64,000 nucleotides of DNA, taken from Saccharibacillus brassicae. GTDB taxonomy: Bacteria > Bacillota > Bacilli > Paenibacillales > Paenibacillaceae. This document shows, one piece after another, positions 55,577-64,000 of this stretch (within the stretch, counting starts at the first letter, position 1; each line of letters begins with the position of its first letter). Where the stretch lies: assembly GCF_006542275.1 (NCBI RefSeq), contig NZ_CP041217.1:248001-312000 (forward strand), read 5' to 3'. The notes under the pieces were generated by a model. The model was not told the DNA's origin. It searched no databases and saw only the letters and a list, made by a program, of their open reading frames with translations. Made by a program: the position numbers and the translations under genes.

Positions 55577-55870
55577 TCAGGCCTGCGTACTGCGGACTTC
55601 GTTCGATTGTTCGCTTTCCGGCGCCTGCGCCCGGAGATCACGCTCCGGCCGGGGAGGCACCGGATCGTAACCGCCCGCATGCAGCGGATGGCACTTGGAG
55701 ATCCGTTTGGCGGCCAGCCAGCTTCCCCGCGCCGCGCCGTGCACCTCGATCGCTTCGAGCGCGTACGCCGAACAGGTCGGCACGAACCGGCAGCTCGGCG
55801 GCGTCAGCGGAGAGATGAATTTGCGATAGAAACGGATCGGTCCCTGAACCGTCCGGCGGGCGATCTTCAT
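55577..55870 (-). CDS. yidD: Membrane protein insertion efficiency factor YidD
   Basis: This 97-residue protein contains the full YidD block ([50 protein letters not shown]) with its conserved cysteines. It assists YidC-type insertion at the inner face of the membrane. The C-terminal 25 residues are variable. It overlaps the zur stop as ATGA. Pairing with a Fur-family gene is unusual and probably just linkage. Confidence 0.92.
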   Translation of the reverse strand: MKIARRTVQGPIRFYRKFISPLTPPSCRFVPTCSAYALEAIEVHGAARGSWLAAKRISKCHPLHAGGYDPVPPRPERDLRAQAPESEQSNEVRSTQA

Positions 55871-56331
55871 CGCGCTTCACGCTTCCCCGCCGCGGCACGG
55901 ACCGGTTCAAGCGAAGCTTCTTCGCGGCAGTCCTTGCAGTAGCCGAACACTTCGAACTTGTGCTTGACTACCTGGAAGTCGTCGGGCGATTCCGTCAGCT
56001 GCATCGGACAGAACGTAATCGGATACGTCTTCTCGCACTGCAAACAGATCATATGATGGTGATGGTGGTCTTCGCTGCAGTGCAGCTTGAACTTCACGCC
56101 TTCTTCGAACACGATCTGCTCCAGAACGCCAAGCTCCTGCATCACCCGCAGATTGCGGTAGACCGTATCGAAGCTGAGTCCTTTGTATTTTTGTCCCATA
56201 TAGTCATAGACGTCTTTGGCGGACAGATAACCCGGCGCCTCGGCGAACAACTTGGCCAGCGTCTTGCGCTGATCCGTAATTCGAAGCCCCTGCTCCGCCA
56301 TGATCTCGATAATGCGTTCCATTGAAAGCAT
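55867..56331 (-). CDS. zur: Fur-family regulator, Zur type
   Basis: This 154-residue regulator has the Fur winged helix (about 1-80: [36 protein letters not shown]) and a dimerisation domain with [20 protein letters not shown] and the final YCKDCREE. The His run and the [12 protein letters not shown] ending match B. subtilis Zur better than Fur or PerR. The ATG at 56331 follows GAGGG; the frame is open to 56379. The nearby znuACB operon with a Zur-like dyad supports the zinc role. Confidence 0.82.
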   Translation of the reverse strand: MLSMERIIEIMAEQGLRITDQRKTLAKLFAEAPGYLSAKDVYDYMGQKYKGLSFDTVYRNLRVMQELGVLEQIVFEEGVKFKLHCSEDHHHHHMICLQCEKTYPITFCPMQLTESPDDFQVVKHKFEVFGYCKDCREEASLEPVRAAAGKREAR

Positions 56332-56462
56332 CGGTGAACCCTCGCCTCCTGCCTGTAGCGGCTTTTTCCTGTGCGGCATACGCTGCTTTATTCGTAATGC
56401 CCTGCATTAATAATGCCCCAAAACCGGTACGGAGTCAATGTCGGCGCTTCTCCCGGCACGGC

Positions 56463-56501
56463 GCAAAGCCCGGTTCCGAAAAATCGGAAACCGGGCTTTG
56501 C
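56463..56501. terminator. Strong hairpin after the PKD/stalk gene
   Basis: Arms of about 17 bp (56463-56479 and 56484-56501, one bulged A) pair around an AAAA loop. No clear T-run follows on the minus strand, so it may act as a terminator or as an mRNA-end stabiliser. Confidence 0.55.
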
Positions 56502-56563
56502 TTCAGTGCTTTTTGCTTGTCGTTCTCGGCGCATGCCGCTTGGAACCGTCAAGCTTCCGGCCG

Positions 56564-58975
56564 TTACTGCTTGAGCGCAGGCAGCGGCGAGAAGATCAGG
56601 TTGACGGCCAGGTTGCTGCCCGGAGCCGGCGTGAATTCGAGATCCAGACTCTCGGTCGAAGCGCCGGTGCGGTAGACGACGCCGGTCTCGCTCGACGTGT
56701 TCAGCGCGGAGCCGACGAGGCCGAGGCTTTGCGCGGACAATTCGACGAGCTGCCCGTTCACGGTGATCCAGCCGGCATATTTGCCGCCGCGGCCGTTGAA
56801 CGTGATCAGCGTGTTCGGCGCCACTTTGTCCAGGTGGATTTTGTACAGAACGCCGAAGTTGCCCGCGTTCGATTCCGGCGTATTGTTCGGCGCGTCGGTG
56901 CCGGTGAGGTTCGGGTCGTCGTTGTTGTCGCCGATGATCAGCTTGCTCGGCGTCGTGCCGCCAACCGGCTCGTAGACGTCGACGATTTTGGTCGCCAGCG
57001 GATACGTGCCGCGGTTATGGACGCCGTCGCGCGGAGCGGTCGTCAGCGTCTTGGCCGCTTCGTAAGGATCCAGCTTCGGATCGATCATGAGCGTGCTGTA
57101 CGTGATCGGCTGCGTGGATTCCACGTCCGCGATCAGGGAGATGACCGTTTTGTCCGCCATCGGAATAGCGTTCAGTTCGGTCAGGACGATTTTGCTTTCG
57201 CCCGGCTGAAGCGTGACCGACGATCTCTTGTTGCCGGCCGCCACGGATTCATGATACCGCTGCACGGACACTTTGCCGGCTGCGGTCGCGAACGGACTCG
57301 GTCCGCCGAAGCCGCTGTCAAGCGTCGTGATCGTCGTCGGCGTCGGGTTGTTGTTCGTCGCCACGACGTACATCGTCACCTTCTGCTTGGTATAGTTCGC
57401 ATGGTGGATCATGAAGCGAACTTTGCCCGACAGCGTGTCTTCGTACATTTTTCCTGTTCCGAATACAGATTCCGGGCTGTTGCTGCGGTACAGCGTCACG
57501 TCTTCCGACGTGTTGAAGCGCTCGACTTTGCGCATCGACGGAACGCTGCCGCCGTCAAACAGGAACTTGCTGCCGACCGGAACGAACAGGGCGTTGTACT
57601 CGTCCTGGCTGTACAAAATTTCGTCCGTGATCGTGATCGTTTTGGAGATCGTGTTCGTCGCGCCGTCTGCGTCCGTTACCGTCAGCGTGATGCTTTGCGG
57701 TCCCGGAGTGAAATAAGCGCCTTTTTGGTTTTCCCACACGCGGCTGTTCGCTTCCGGCAGGTTGCCGTCGGGATCGTAGCTCTGGTCGCTGTAAGTGACC
57801 GGCTCGCCCATACGGTACGTATCCTTGTCGGTCGTGAACTGCGCGACCGGCGGCACGTTCGGCGCTTCGACCGTCACCGTCTGGGTATACGGATCGCTCC
57901 ATTGTCCGGCGGAATCCTGAACGGAGTACGTGATCGTGTAGACGCCCGGATCGGTAAACACGTCCTGGCGGCCTTCCCAACGCTCGTCCACGATCTGGTA
58001 TCCGCTAGGCGATTCGGATTTGGTGTTGTACGTGACCGTCGTCTGGCCCGCGATGATCTTTTGCGGTTCGACCGTGAACGAAGCCGTCGGTTTCGAAGAA
58101 ATCGTCAGCGTGATCGTTTTGGTCTTGTAATCGATTTTGTACGGAATGCCGAGCGCCTGCGTGATCGACGTCAGCGGCACCATGAACGTGTTTTTTTGCT
58201 GGAACGAAGTGCCTTTCATTTTGGTCGGCACGCCGTTGACCGTATACACGTCTTTGTCGAGCTTGAAGCGCAGCTCGTCGGCGCCTTTGGTGATGACCGT
58301 TTCTTTCGTTTTCGCATCGTATGTAACTTTCAGTCCTACACGATTAACGAACGAGCGAACCGCGATGTACGAGACGCCGTTTTTGGCGACCATCGGCTGT
58401 GCAGCCGTATACATTTCGCCGTTCTGGTACATTTTGTCGCCGTTGATGGTCAGAATGAGCTTGTCCGTTCCGAGCGTAATGGCCGGATCGATCGCCGGAA
58501 TCTCCGGTACGGTCGGCACGGTCGGTTTGGTCGGAAGCGGCTTGGTTGGGGGCGGCGTCGCGCTCGGCGTGGCCGGCGGAATCGAAGACGGCGTAAGCGT
58601 CGGATCGGTCTGCCCTTCCACGGTGCCGTTCTCGTCGGTCGGCGGCTGGTCCGTCGGCGGCGTGAGCGTCGGATCGGTCTGGCCTTCGACCGCTGCCGGG
58701 ACTGCCGGTTCGTTCTGCGCAGGCTGCGCGTTCGGTGCCGGTACCGAATTTATAGGATTCGCCGCTTGCGAATCGGTCTGGCCTGCCGGATTTTGCGTAG
58801 GCGCGGCCAATTTTTTCGTAAATTCTTGTGCCGATTGTTCCGGTTGTGCGGTCTGGCCCTGCACAACGATCGGCGTTTCGCCCTGCGATGCGGATTGGGC
58901 CGATGCTGCGGGCAGCATCGCTGCCGTCTGCACGACAACAAGCAAAGCGATGATCGTGATTTTCTTGAGATTCAT
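56564..58975 (-). CDS. Large secreted stalk-domain and PKD-domain protein
   Basis: This 803-residue exported protein has a signal peptide (about 1-27, ending ASAQS) and a low-complexity Pro/Thr/Gln linker (about 28-160) with the unit VEGQTDPTLTP twice. A stalk domain follows (about 175-290: YIAVRSFVNRVGLKVTYDAK, MVPLTSITQALGIPY), then two PKD/Ig-like domains (about 295-470: DPGVYTITYSVQDSAGQW and GPQSITLTVTDADGA). A C-terminal region of about 320 residues was not recognised. The linker looks wall-spanning and the PKD parts suggest surface adhesion or glycan contact. ATG at 58975 has AAAGGGAG upstream. Confidence 0.75.
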   Translation of the reverse strand: MNLKKITIIALLVVVQTAAMLPAASAQSASQGETPIVVQGQTAQPEQSAQEFTKKLAAPTQNPAGQTDSQAANPINSVPAPNAQPAQNEPAVPAAVEGQTDPTLTPPTDQPPTDENGTVEGQTDPTLTPSSIPPATPSATPPPTKPLPTKPTVPTVPEIPAIDPAITLGTDKLILTINGDKMYQNGEMYTAAQPMVAKNGVSYIAVRSFVNRVGLKVTYDAKTKETVITKGADELRFKLDKDVYTVNGVPTKMKGTSFQQKNTFMVPLTSITQALGIPYKIDYKTKTITLTISSKPTASFTVEPQKIIAGQTTVTYNTKSESPSGYQIVDERWEGRQDVFTDPGVYTITYSVQDSAGQWSDPYTQTVTVEAPNVPPVAQFTTDKDTYRMGEPVTYSDQSYDPDGNLPEANSRVWENQKGAYFTPGPQSITLTVTDADGATNTISKTITITDEILYSQDEYNALFVPVGSKFLFDGGSVPSMRKVERFNTSEDVTLYRSNSPESVFGTGKMYEDTLSGKVRFMIHHANYTKQKVTMYVVATNNNPTPTTITTLDSGFGGPSPFATAAGKVSVQRYHESVAAGNKRSSVTLQPGESKIVLTELNAIPMADKTVISLIADVESTQPITYSTLMIDPKLDPYEAAKTLTTAPRDGVHNRGTYPLATKIVDVYEPVGGTTPSKLIIGDNNDDPNLTGTDAPNNTPESNAGNFGVLYKIHLDKVAPNTLITFNGRGGKYAGWITVNGQLVELSAQSLGLVGSALNTSSETGVVYRTGASTESLDLEFTPAPGSNLAVNLIFSPLPALKQ

Positions 58976-59067
58976 TCTACGACTCCCTTTATAGCTGAAT
59001 TTGGTCCTTCTCTCGCTAAGCACATACTATTAGACGCGGGCATTTTGTAAAAGTTTCTGCAAATCAT

Positions 59068-59110
59068 TAAAAAAAAGCGGCCTTCCGTTGTCGGGAAGAG
59101 CCGCCGCTTT
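59068..59110 (-). terminator. Terminator after pflA
   Basis: AAAGCGGC (59074-59081) pairs with GCCGCTTT (59103-59110) and CTTCC with GGAAG inside. A long minus-strand T-run follows (A at 59069-59076). Confidence 0.85.
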
Positions 59111-59188
59111 AACATCATGCTAACATTTACATACGTTTTCGGTAAAAATCAAACGATTCAAATCCGAGTCTTCCCGCCTGCAAAAACG

Positions 59189-59926
59189 TTATACGGTCTG
59201 CATGCGCCGGCCTTCTTCGATGAGGGCGTAGGCCCGCTGCACCTGTTCGTCCGTCGGCGAATTCACGCCTTCGAGCGGGTATTCCCGGCCAAGTTCTTTC
59301 CATTTATAAATGCCCATTTGATGGTACGGCAGAATTTCGAATTTCTCGACGCCCTGCAGCGTCCCGATAAAACGTCCGAGGTCGCGCAGATTGTGCTCGT
59401 CGTCGTGGATGCCCGGCACGAAGACGTGGCGAATCCACGTTTTTTTGCCGTGATCGGACAGCCATTTCGCCGTGCGCAGCGTCTGTTCGTTGCTTACGCC
59501 GGTCAGCACTTTATGTTTGTCGTTGTCGATATGCTTGATGTCCAGCAGCACGAGATCGGTCACGTCCATCAAATATTGAATTTTGTCGGGATTGTTGAAT
59601 CCGTTGCTGTCGAGCGTTGTGTGCAGTCCCCAGCGCTGTTTGACTTCGCGGAAAATTTCGGCCACGAAAGCGGCCTGCAGCGTCGGTTCTCCGCCCGAAA
59701 TGGTCAGTCCGCCGCCCGAAGACCGATAATAATTCAGGTAAGGCTCGATTTCGGCCAGCACTTCGTCCACGGTCATTTCCCGGCCGCCGTCGAAATTCCA
59801 CGTATCGGGGTTATGGCAGTATTGGCACTTCATGAGGCATCCCTGCAAAAATAATACGAAGCGTATGCCCGGGCCGTCTACCGTCCCGAAGGTTTCCAGC
59901 GAGTGTATGCGTCCTGTGTGACTCAT
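59189..59926 (-). CDS. pflA: Pyruvate formate-lyase activating enzyme
   Basis: This 245-residue radical SAM enzyme makes the glycyl radical on PflB. Cluster cysteines C30, C34 and C37 lie in GCLMKCQYCHNPD, preceded by FGTVDGPGIRFV. GGGLTISGGEPTLQAAF and LDIKHIDNDKH are the SAM-binding parts. AAAGGGTG precedes the ATG. It lies 134 bp after pflB on the same strand and ends at its own terminator. Confidence 0.95.
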   Translation of the reverse strand: MSHTGRIHSLETFGTVDGPGIRFVLFLQGCLMKCQYCHNPDTWNFDGGREMTVDEVLAEIEPYLNYYRSSGGGLTISGGEPTLQAAFVAEIFREVKQRWGLHTTLDSNGFNNPDKIQYLMDVTDLVLLDIKHIDNDKHKVLTGVSNEQTLRTAKWLSDHGKKTWIRHVFVPGIHDDEHNLRDLGRFIGTLQGVEKFEILPYHQMGIYKWKELGREYPLEGVNSPTDEQVQRAYALIEEGRRMQTV

Positions 59927-60060
59927 TCGTTTTCACCCTTTCAAGGAGAACGGCGCTCCCCTGTAGCGAGCGCCGTCTATAAGATCTTATGAAGGAACAG
60001 GTATCCGGTCCGGCGAACGGCTTGCGCTTCAGCTCTGCCGGCTTGCCGGTTCCGGCCGGT

Positions 60061-62325
60061 TTACATATTCGAGTGGAACGTGCGGTTGATGACGTCCATC
60101 TGCTGTTCGCGGGTCAGCTTGATGAAGTTGACCGCGTAACCCGATACGCGGATCGTCAGCTGCGGATAATTTTCCGGATGGTCCATCGCGTCCATCAGCT
60201 GTTCGCGGTCGAACACGTTGACGTTCAGGTGATGGGCATGGCTGCCGAAATATCCGTCGAGCATCGCGACTAGGTTCGATTTGCGGGTCTCTTCTTCTTT
60301 GCCGAGCGCTTTGGGCACGATCGAGAACGTGTTCGAGATGCCGTCGAGGCTTTCTTCGTACGGCAGTTTGGCGACGGAACTGAGCGAAGCGAGCGCGCCT
60401 TTTTTGTCGCGGCCGTGCATCGGGTTTGCGCCCGGAGCGAACGGTTCGCCCGCTTTGCGGCCGTCCGGCGTCGTGCCGGTTTTTTTGCCGTAGACGACGT
60501 TCGACGTGATTGTCAGCACGGATTGGGTCGGTACCGAATCGCGGTACGTTTTGTGCTGGCGGATCATGCCCATGAATTTCTCGACGAGCTGCACGGCGAT
60601 TTGGTCGACGCGGTCGTCGTTGTTGCCGTAGCAAGGGTATTCGCCTTCGATTTCGAAGTCGATCGCGATGCCCTGCTCGTTGCGGACCGGTTTGACTTTG
60701 GCGTGCTTGATCGCGCTCAGGGAATCGGCGGTGACGGACAGGCCGGCGATGCCGCATGCCATCGTGCGCAGGATGTCGCGGTCGTGCAGCGCCATTTCGA
60801 TCCGTTCGTAGCTGTATTTATCGTGCATGTAATGGATGATGTTCAGCGCGTCCAGATACACTTTGGACAGCCATTCCATCATCGGCACGTACCGTTTCAT
60901 GACTTCGTCGTAGTCGAGGTACTCGGACGTGATCGCCGGATATTCCGGTCCGATCTGCTCGCCGGATTTCTCGTCTTTGCCGCCGTTGATCGCGTACAGC
61001 AGCGTTTTGGCCAGATTGGCGCGTGCGCCGAAGAACTGCATTTGCTTGCCGATCCGCATCGCGGATACGCAGCAGGCGATACCGTAGTCGTCGCCGTAGA
61101 TCGGACGCATCAGGTCGTCATTCTCGTATTGGATCGAGCTCGTCTCGATCGAGACTTTGGCGCAGTATTTCTTGAAGCCTTCCGGAAGCTGCTCCGACCA
61201 CAGAACCGTCAGGTTCGGCTCCGGTGCGGGTCCCAGATTGTACAGCGTGTGCAGGAAGCGGAAGCTGCTCTTCGTGACGCGGGTCGTGCCGTCTACCGCC
61301 ATACCGCCGATCGATTCCGTCACCCAGGTTGGGTCGCCGCTGAACAGTTCGTTGTAATCCGGCGTGCGCAGGAATTTGACGATCCGCAGTTTCATGACGA
61401 AGTGGTCGACGAGTTCCTGCGCCGTTTCTTCGGTCAGTGTGCCTTCGGCCAGATCGCGCTGGATGTAGACGTCCAGGAAGGAAGAGACGCGTCCGAGCGA
61501 CATCGCCGCGCCGTTTTGTTCTTTGACCGCCGCGAGGTAGCCGAAGTAGACCCATTGGAACGCTTCTTTGGCATTGACGGCCGGTTTGGAGATATCCATG
61601 CCGTGCAGTTGGGCCATTTTTTTCAATTCGCCCAGCGCGCGGTACTGTTCGGAAATTTCTTCGCGCAGGCGGATCGTGTTCTCGTCCATGCCTTCGCCGA
61701 CCGTTTCGTTATGCTCCCGCTGTTTTTGCTTCATCAGGAAGTCTACGCCGTACAGCGCGACGCGGCGATAATCGCCGATGATGCGGCCGCGGCCGTAAGC
61801 GTCCGGCAGGCCGGTCACGATGCCGGATTTGCGCGCAGCCCGGATCTCCGGCGTGTAGGCGTCGAATACGCCCTGGTTATGCGTCTTGCGAATATTCGTA
61901 AACGTCTCGACGATGGAATCCGGCACTTCGAACCCGTACGCTTTGCACGCGTCGATGACCATGCGGATACCGCCGTAAGGCTGAATGGCCCGTTTGAACG
62001 GCTCGTCCGTCTGTACGCCGACGATCTGTTCTTTGGCCTGGTCGAGGTAGCCCGGTCCGTGCGACACGATCGATCCCGGCGTGTTGACGTCCACGTCCCA
62101 GACGCCGCCTCTTTCCCGTTCTTCCTTGGACAGCTTGGATACGATCTGCCACAGATCGTTCGTGTTCGCCGTAGGTCCCGCCAGGAACTTTTCGTTACCG
62201 GTGTAAGGCGTTACGTTTTCGTCGATAAAGTTTTTGGTGTCCACGTGGTTCGTCCATTTGCCCGCTTTGAACCCTCTCCATGCTTCCGAATTCGCGCCCG
62301 TGATTTCTTTTTCGATAACCGACAT
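60061..62325 (-). CDS. pflB: Formate C-acetyltransferase (pyruvate formate-lyase)
   Basis: This 754-residue glycyl-radical enzyme splits pyruvate to acetyl-CoA and formate under anaerobic conditions. The catalytic Cys-Cys pair is in [10 protein letters not shown] and the radical glycine in RVSGYAVNF near the C-terminus (about residue 729). The length is normal. A perfect GGAGG lies before the ATG. Two or three Fnr-type sites lie upstream (62424-62583), consistent with induction without oxygen. It forms a fermentation group with pflA and adhE. Confidence 0.96.
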   Translation of the reverse strand: MSVIEKEITGANSEAWRGFKAGKWTNHVDTKNFIDENVTPYTGNEKFLAGPTANTNDLWQIVSKLSKEERERGGVWDVDVNTPGSIVSHGPGYLDQAKEQIVGVQTDEPFKRAIQPYGGIRMVIDACKAYGFEVPDSIVETFTNIRKTHNQGVFDAYTPEIRAARKSGIVTGLPDAYGRGRIIGDYRRVALYGVDFLMKQKQREHNETVGEGMDENTIRLREEISEQYRALGELKKMAQLHGMDISKPAVNAKEAFQWVYFGYLAAVKEQNGAAMSLGRVSSFLDVYIQRDLAEGTLTEETAQELVDHFVMKLRIVKFLRTPDYNELFSGDPTWVTESIGGMAVDGTTRVTKSSFRFLHTLYNLGPAPEPNLTVLWSEQLPEGFKKYCAKVSIETSSIQYENDDLMRPIYGDDYGIACCVSAMRIGKQMQFFGARANLAKTLLYAINGGKDEKSGEQIGPEYPAITSEYLDYDEVMKRYVPMMEWLSKVYLDALNIIHYMHDKYSYERIEMALHDRDILRTMACGIAGLSVTADSLSAIKHAKVKPVRNEQGIAIDFEIEGEYPCYGNNDDRVDQIAVQLVEKFMGMIRQHKTYRDSVPTQSVLTITSNVVYGKKTGTTPDGRKAGEPFAPGANPMHGRDKKGALASLSSVAKLPYEESLDGISNTFSIVPKALGKEEETRKSNLVAMLDGYFGSHAHHLNVNVFDREQLMDAMDHPENYPQLTIRVSGYAVNFIKLTREQQMDVINRTFHSNM

Positions 62326-62423
62326 GTGATTACCTCCGTTTTATGTGTATTTGGCCGGGATCGCGGTGCCAAGCCTTCCGCGTCCCGCCATCGATCCCTG
62401 ATTGCCGACAGCAGCGTTGACAA

Positions 62424-62439
62424 GGTGAAAAATATCACA
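62424..62439. promoter_or_regulatory. Fnr-type site (proximal) upstream of pflB
   Basis: GGTGA-AAAATA-TCACA departs from the Fnr dyad TGTGA-N6-TCACA by one base. It lies about 100 bp before the pflB start. Confidence 0.6.
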
Positions 62440-62536
62440 TTCATCGAAAGAGAACGTCGTTCCGGTGTGGGTTTCCCTCTCGATGCGTTTGGGGACCTTC
62501 TATGCCTTTATTATGCGCGCCCTCATCCGTAGATAC

Positions 62537-62552
62537 TGTGACATTTCTCACA
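62537..62552. promoter_or_regulatory. Perfect Fnr-type site upstream of pflB
   Basis: TGTGA-CATTTC-TCACA is an exact match to the Bacillus Fnr dyad, about 210 bp before the pflB start. A weaker relative (TATGA-TCTTTA-TCACT) lies at 62568-62583. Confidence 0.75.
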
Positions 62553-62646
62553 GAACCGACTCTTTTTTATGATCTTTATCACTTTTAACGCCGTTTTCTG
62601 AATAACACCGCAATTTATGACTGCTTTTCACAGCTTACAAGAAAGC

Positions 62647-62677
62647 AAAAAACGACGCCCCTCGCGGGAGCGCCGTT
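62647..62677 (-). terminator. Terminator after adhE
   Basis: A GC-rich hairpin (62651-62677) is followed on the minus strand by TTTTTT. It separates adhE from the pfl genes. Confidence 0.82.
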
Positions 62678-62702
62678 CCAGTTGTTCTGATCTTAGATCT
62701 GC

Positions 62703-64000
62703 TTATTCTTCGAAGCGGCCGTAGAAAGCGTCGCGGTACACGTCGGCAAGTTCCGTCACGAGCGGCATTTTAGGGTTGGCTGTCGTGCATTGGTCTTCGA
62801 ACGCGCGGTCGGCCAGGTAGTCGACGCGGCTCTCGAACTGCTTCGCGTCGAAGCCGAGTTCCTGGAACGTCTCGGGTACGCCCAATTTGCGGTTCAGATC
62901 GCGGATCGCGTTGATCAGACTCTTCACGCCTTCTTCCGTCGTTCTGGCCGGCAGCCCCAGAATACGGGCGATTTCGGCATACCGTTCGTCGGCGATAAAG
63001 TGCGAGTATTTCGGGAACGAAGCGAACTTCGTCGGTTTTTTGGCATTATAGCGAATAACGTGCGGCATCAGGATCGCGTTGGTGCGGCCGTGGGCCGTAT
63101 GGTATTCCCCGCCCCATTTGTGCGCCAGACTGTGGTTGATGCCCAGGAACGCGTTGGCAAACGCCATGCCGGCAAGCGTCGAAGCGTTGTGCATTTTCTC
63201 GCGGGCCAGCTTGTCGCCGGTCAGCGCGGATTTCTCCAGGTTGGCAAACACGAGCTGGATCGCTTTGATCGCGAGGCCGTCCGTGTAGTCGCTCGCCATG
63301 ACCGATACATAAGCTTCGATCGCGTGCGTCAGCACGTCCATGCCCGTATCGGCTACCGCCACTTTAGGCAGCGAGTAGACGAATTCCGGATCGACGATCG
63401 CCACGTCCGGCGTCAGTTCGTAATCGGCCAGCGGATATTTCGTGTTGCCGTTCTCTTTATCGGTGATGACCGCGAACGACGTCACTTCCGAACCCGTACC
63501 CGAAGTCGTCGGAATCGCGACGAACTTCGCTTTTTTGCCCAGACGCGGGTATTTGTAGATCCGTTTGCGGATATCCATAAATTTCTGTTTGAGGTTGTTG
63601 AAGTCGGTATCCGGATATTCGTAGAACAACCACATGCCTTTGGCGGCATCCATCGGCGAACCGCCGCCCAACGCGATGATGCAGTCCGGCTGGAACCGTT
63701 CCATCATGGCGCGGCCGCGTTCAACGGTCGTCGTCGACGGATCGGGCTCCACTTCGGAGAACACTTCGATCGCGACCGGCGTTTGGCGCTGGCGCAAGTA
63801 ATGCTGCACTCTTTCGACGTAGCCGAGCTGGACCATCATCGGGTCGGTAACGATCGCGACGCGGGTAATGTCCGGCATTTTGGCCAGGTACTGCGTTGCG
63901 TTTTTCTCGAAGTAAATTTTGTCCGGCACTTTAAACCACTGCATATTCACGGTACGACGCGCCACCCTTTTCACGTTGATCAGGTTCACTGCGGTTACGT
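62703..64000 (-). CDS. adhE: Bifunctional aldehyde-alcohol dehydrogenase, C-terminal part (cut by window end)
   Basis: The reading frame stays open to the window edge, with Val-Thr-Ala just before the GTG at 63989, so the gene continues to the right. The visible about 430 residues are the iron-dependent alcohol dehydrogenase domain of AdhE. The linker NVKRVARRTVNMQWFKVP and IALGGGSPMDAAKG are diagnostic of AdhE rather than a stand-alone alcohol dehydrogenase. FVAIPTTSGTGSEVTSFAVI and the metal His residues in GINHSLAHKWG and TAHGR follow. The enzyme makes ethanol from acetyl-CoA and regenerates NAD. Confidence 0.88.
   Translation of the reverse strand, partial: VTAVNLINVKRVARRTVNMQWFKVPDKIYFEKNATQYLAKMPDITRVAIVTDPMMVQLGYVERVQHYLRQRQTPVAIEVFSEVEPDPSTTTVERGRAMMERFQPDCIIALGGGSPMDAAKGMWLFYEYPDTDFNNLKQKFMDIRKRIYKYPRLGKKAKFVAIPTTSGTGSEVTSFAVITDKENGNTKYPLADYELTPDVAIVDPEFVYSLPKVAVADTGMDVLTHAIEAYVSVMASDYTDGLAIKAIQLVFANLEKSALTGDKLAREKMHNASTLAGMAFANAFLGINHSLAHKWGGEYHTAHGRTNAILMPHVIRYNAKKPTKFASFPKYSHFIADERYAEIARILGLPARTTEEGVKSLINAIRDLNRKLGVPETFQELGFDAKQFESRVDYLADRAFEDQCTTANPKMPLVTELADVYRDAFYGRFEE

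Noticed and set aside
56438-59050. 870-codon open frame opposite the PKD/stalk gene
   Set aside because: Extremely Arg/Asp-rich antisense text; the minus-strand frame has a signal peptide and recognisable domains.

Overview
The window looks like a piece of a fairly GC-rich Bacillota chromosome, most likely Paenibacillaceae (Paenibacillus/Saccharibacillus-like). This is an inference. It rests on the spo0A-recN-argR-tlyA-dxs-ispA-xseBA-folD-nusB-accCB...efp-papA gene order, on five secreted proteins with copper-amine-oxidase-N ('stalk') domains, on GGAGG-type ribosome binding sites with many TTG/GTG starts, and on a Met T-box leader. No rRNA, tRNA, CRISPR array, prophage or insertion sequence was seen.

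Layout. 0-8 kb: ADP-ribose pyrophosphatase (nudF), an M20 peptidase, the Prli42 miniprotein gene, and a branched-chain 2-oxoacid dehydrogenase operon (lpdV-bkdAA-bkdAB-bkdB, minus strand). 8-9.7 kb: a GntR/YtrA-type regulator coupled to a DUF1648 membrane protein. 9.8-15.7 kb: the most unusual part, a tightly coupled plus-strand operon of the little-understood STM4011-STM4015 families (leucine-rich-repeat protein, ATP-grasp-like protein, alkaline-phosphatase-superfamily hydrolase, two radical SAM enzymes). It ends in an adenylylsulfate kinase (cysC) gene and a terminator. 15.8-28.2 kb: single genes, including AlkC DNA glycosylase, a chemoreceptor with a C-terminal sensor domain, a DUF697 GTPase, glutathione peroxidase and stalk-domain proteins. 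28.2-45.9 kb: the conserved housekeeping block, all minus strand, from spo0A to papA. 46.2-49.4 kb: yqhQ, yqhP-like and a GHL10 glycoside hydrolase. 49.6-56.3 kb: metal and translation functions (mntR, znuACB, metG with its T-box, yidD, zur). 56.5-64 kb: a large PKD/stalk protein, then anaerobic fermentation genes (pflA, pflB, adhE cut by the window end) with Fnr-type sites upstream of pflB.

How it fits together. The znuACB operon has a near-perfect sigma-A promoter with a Zur-like dyad, and a Zur-type regulator gene lies 3 kb away. The spo0A gene keeps a sigma-H promoter with an overlapping 0A box. However, two sporulation loci that sit at fixed places in related genomes are missing from those places: spoIVB between recN and spo0A, and the spoIIIA operon between efp and accB, where an aspartokinase gene now sits. 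That aspartokinase keeps the internal ribosome binding site and start that give a separate beta subunit in Bacillus subtilis.

All family names come from reading the sequences by eye. No database search was run.
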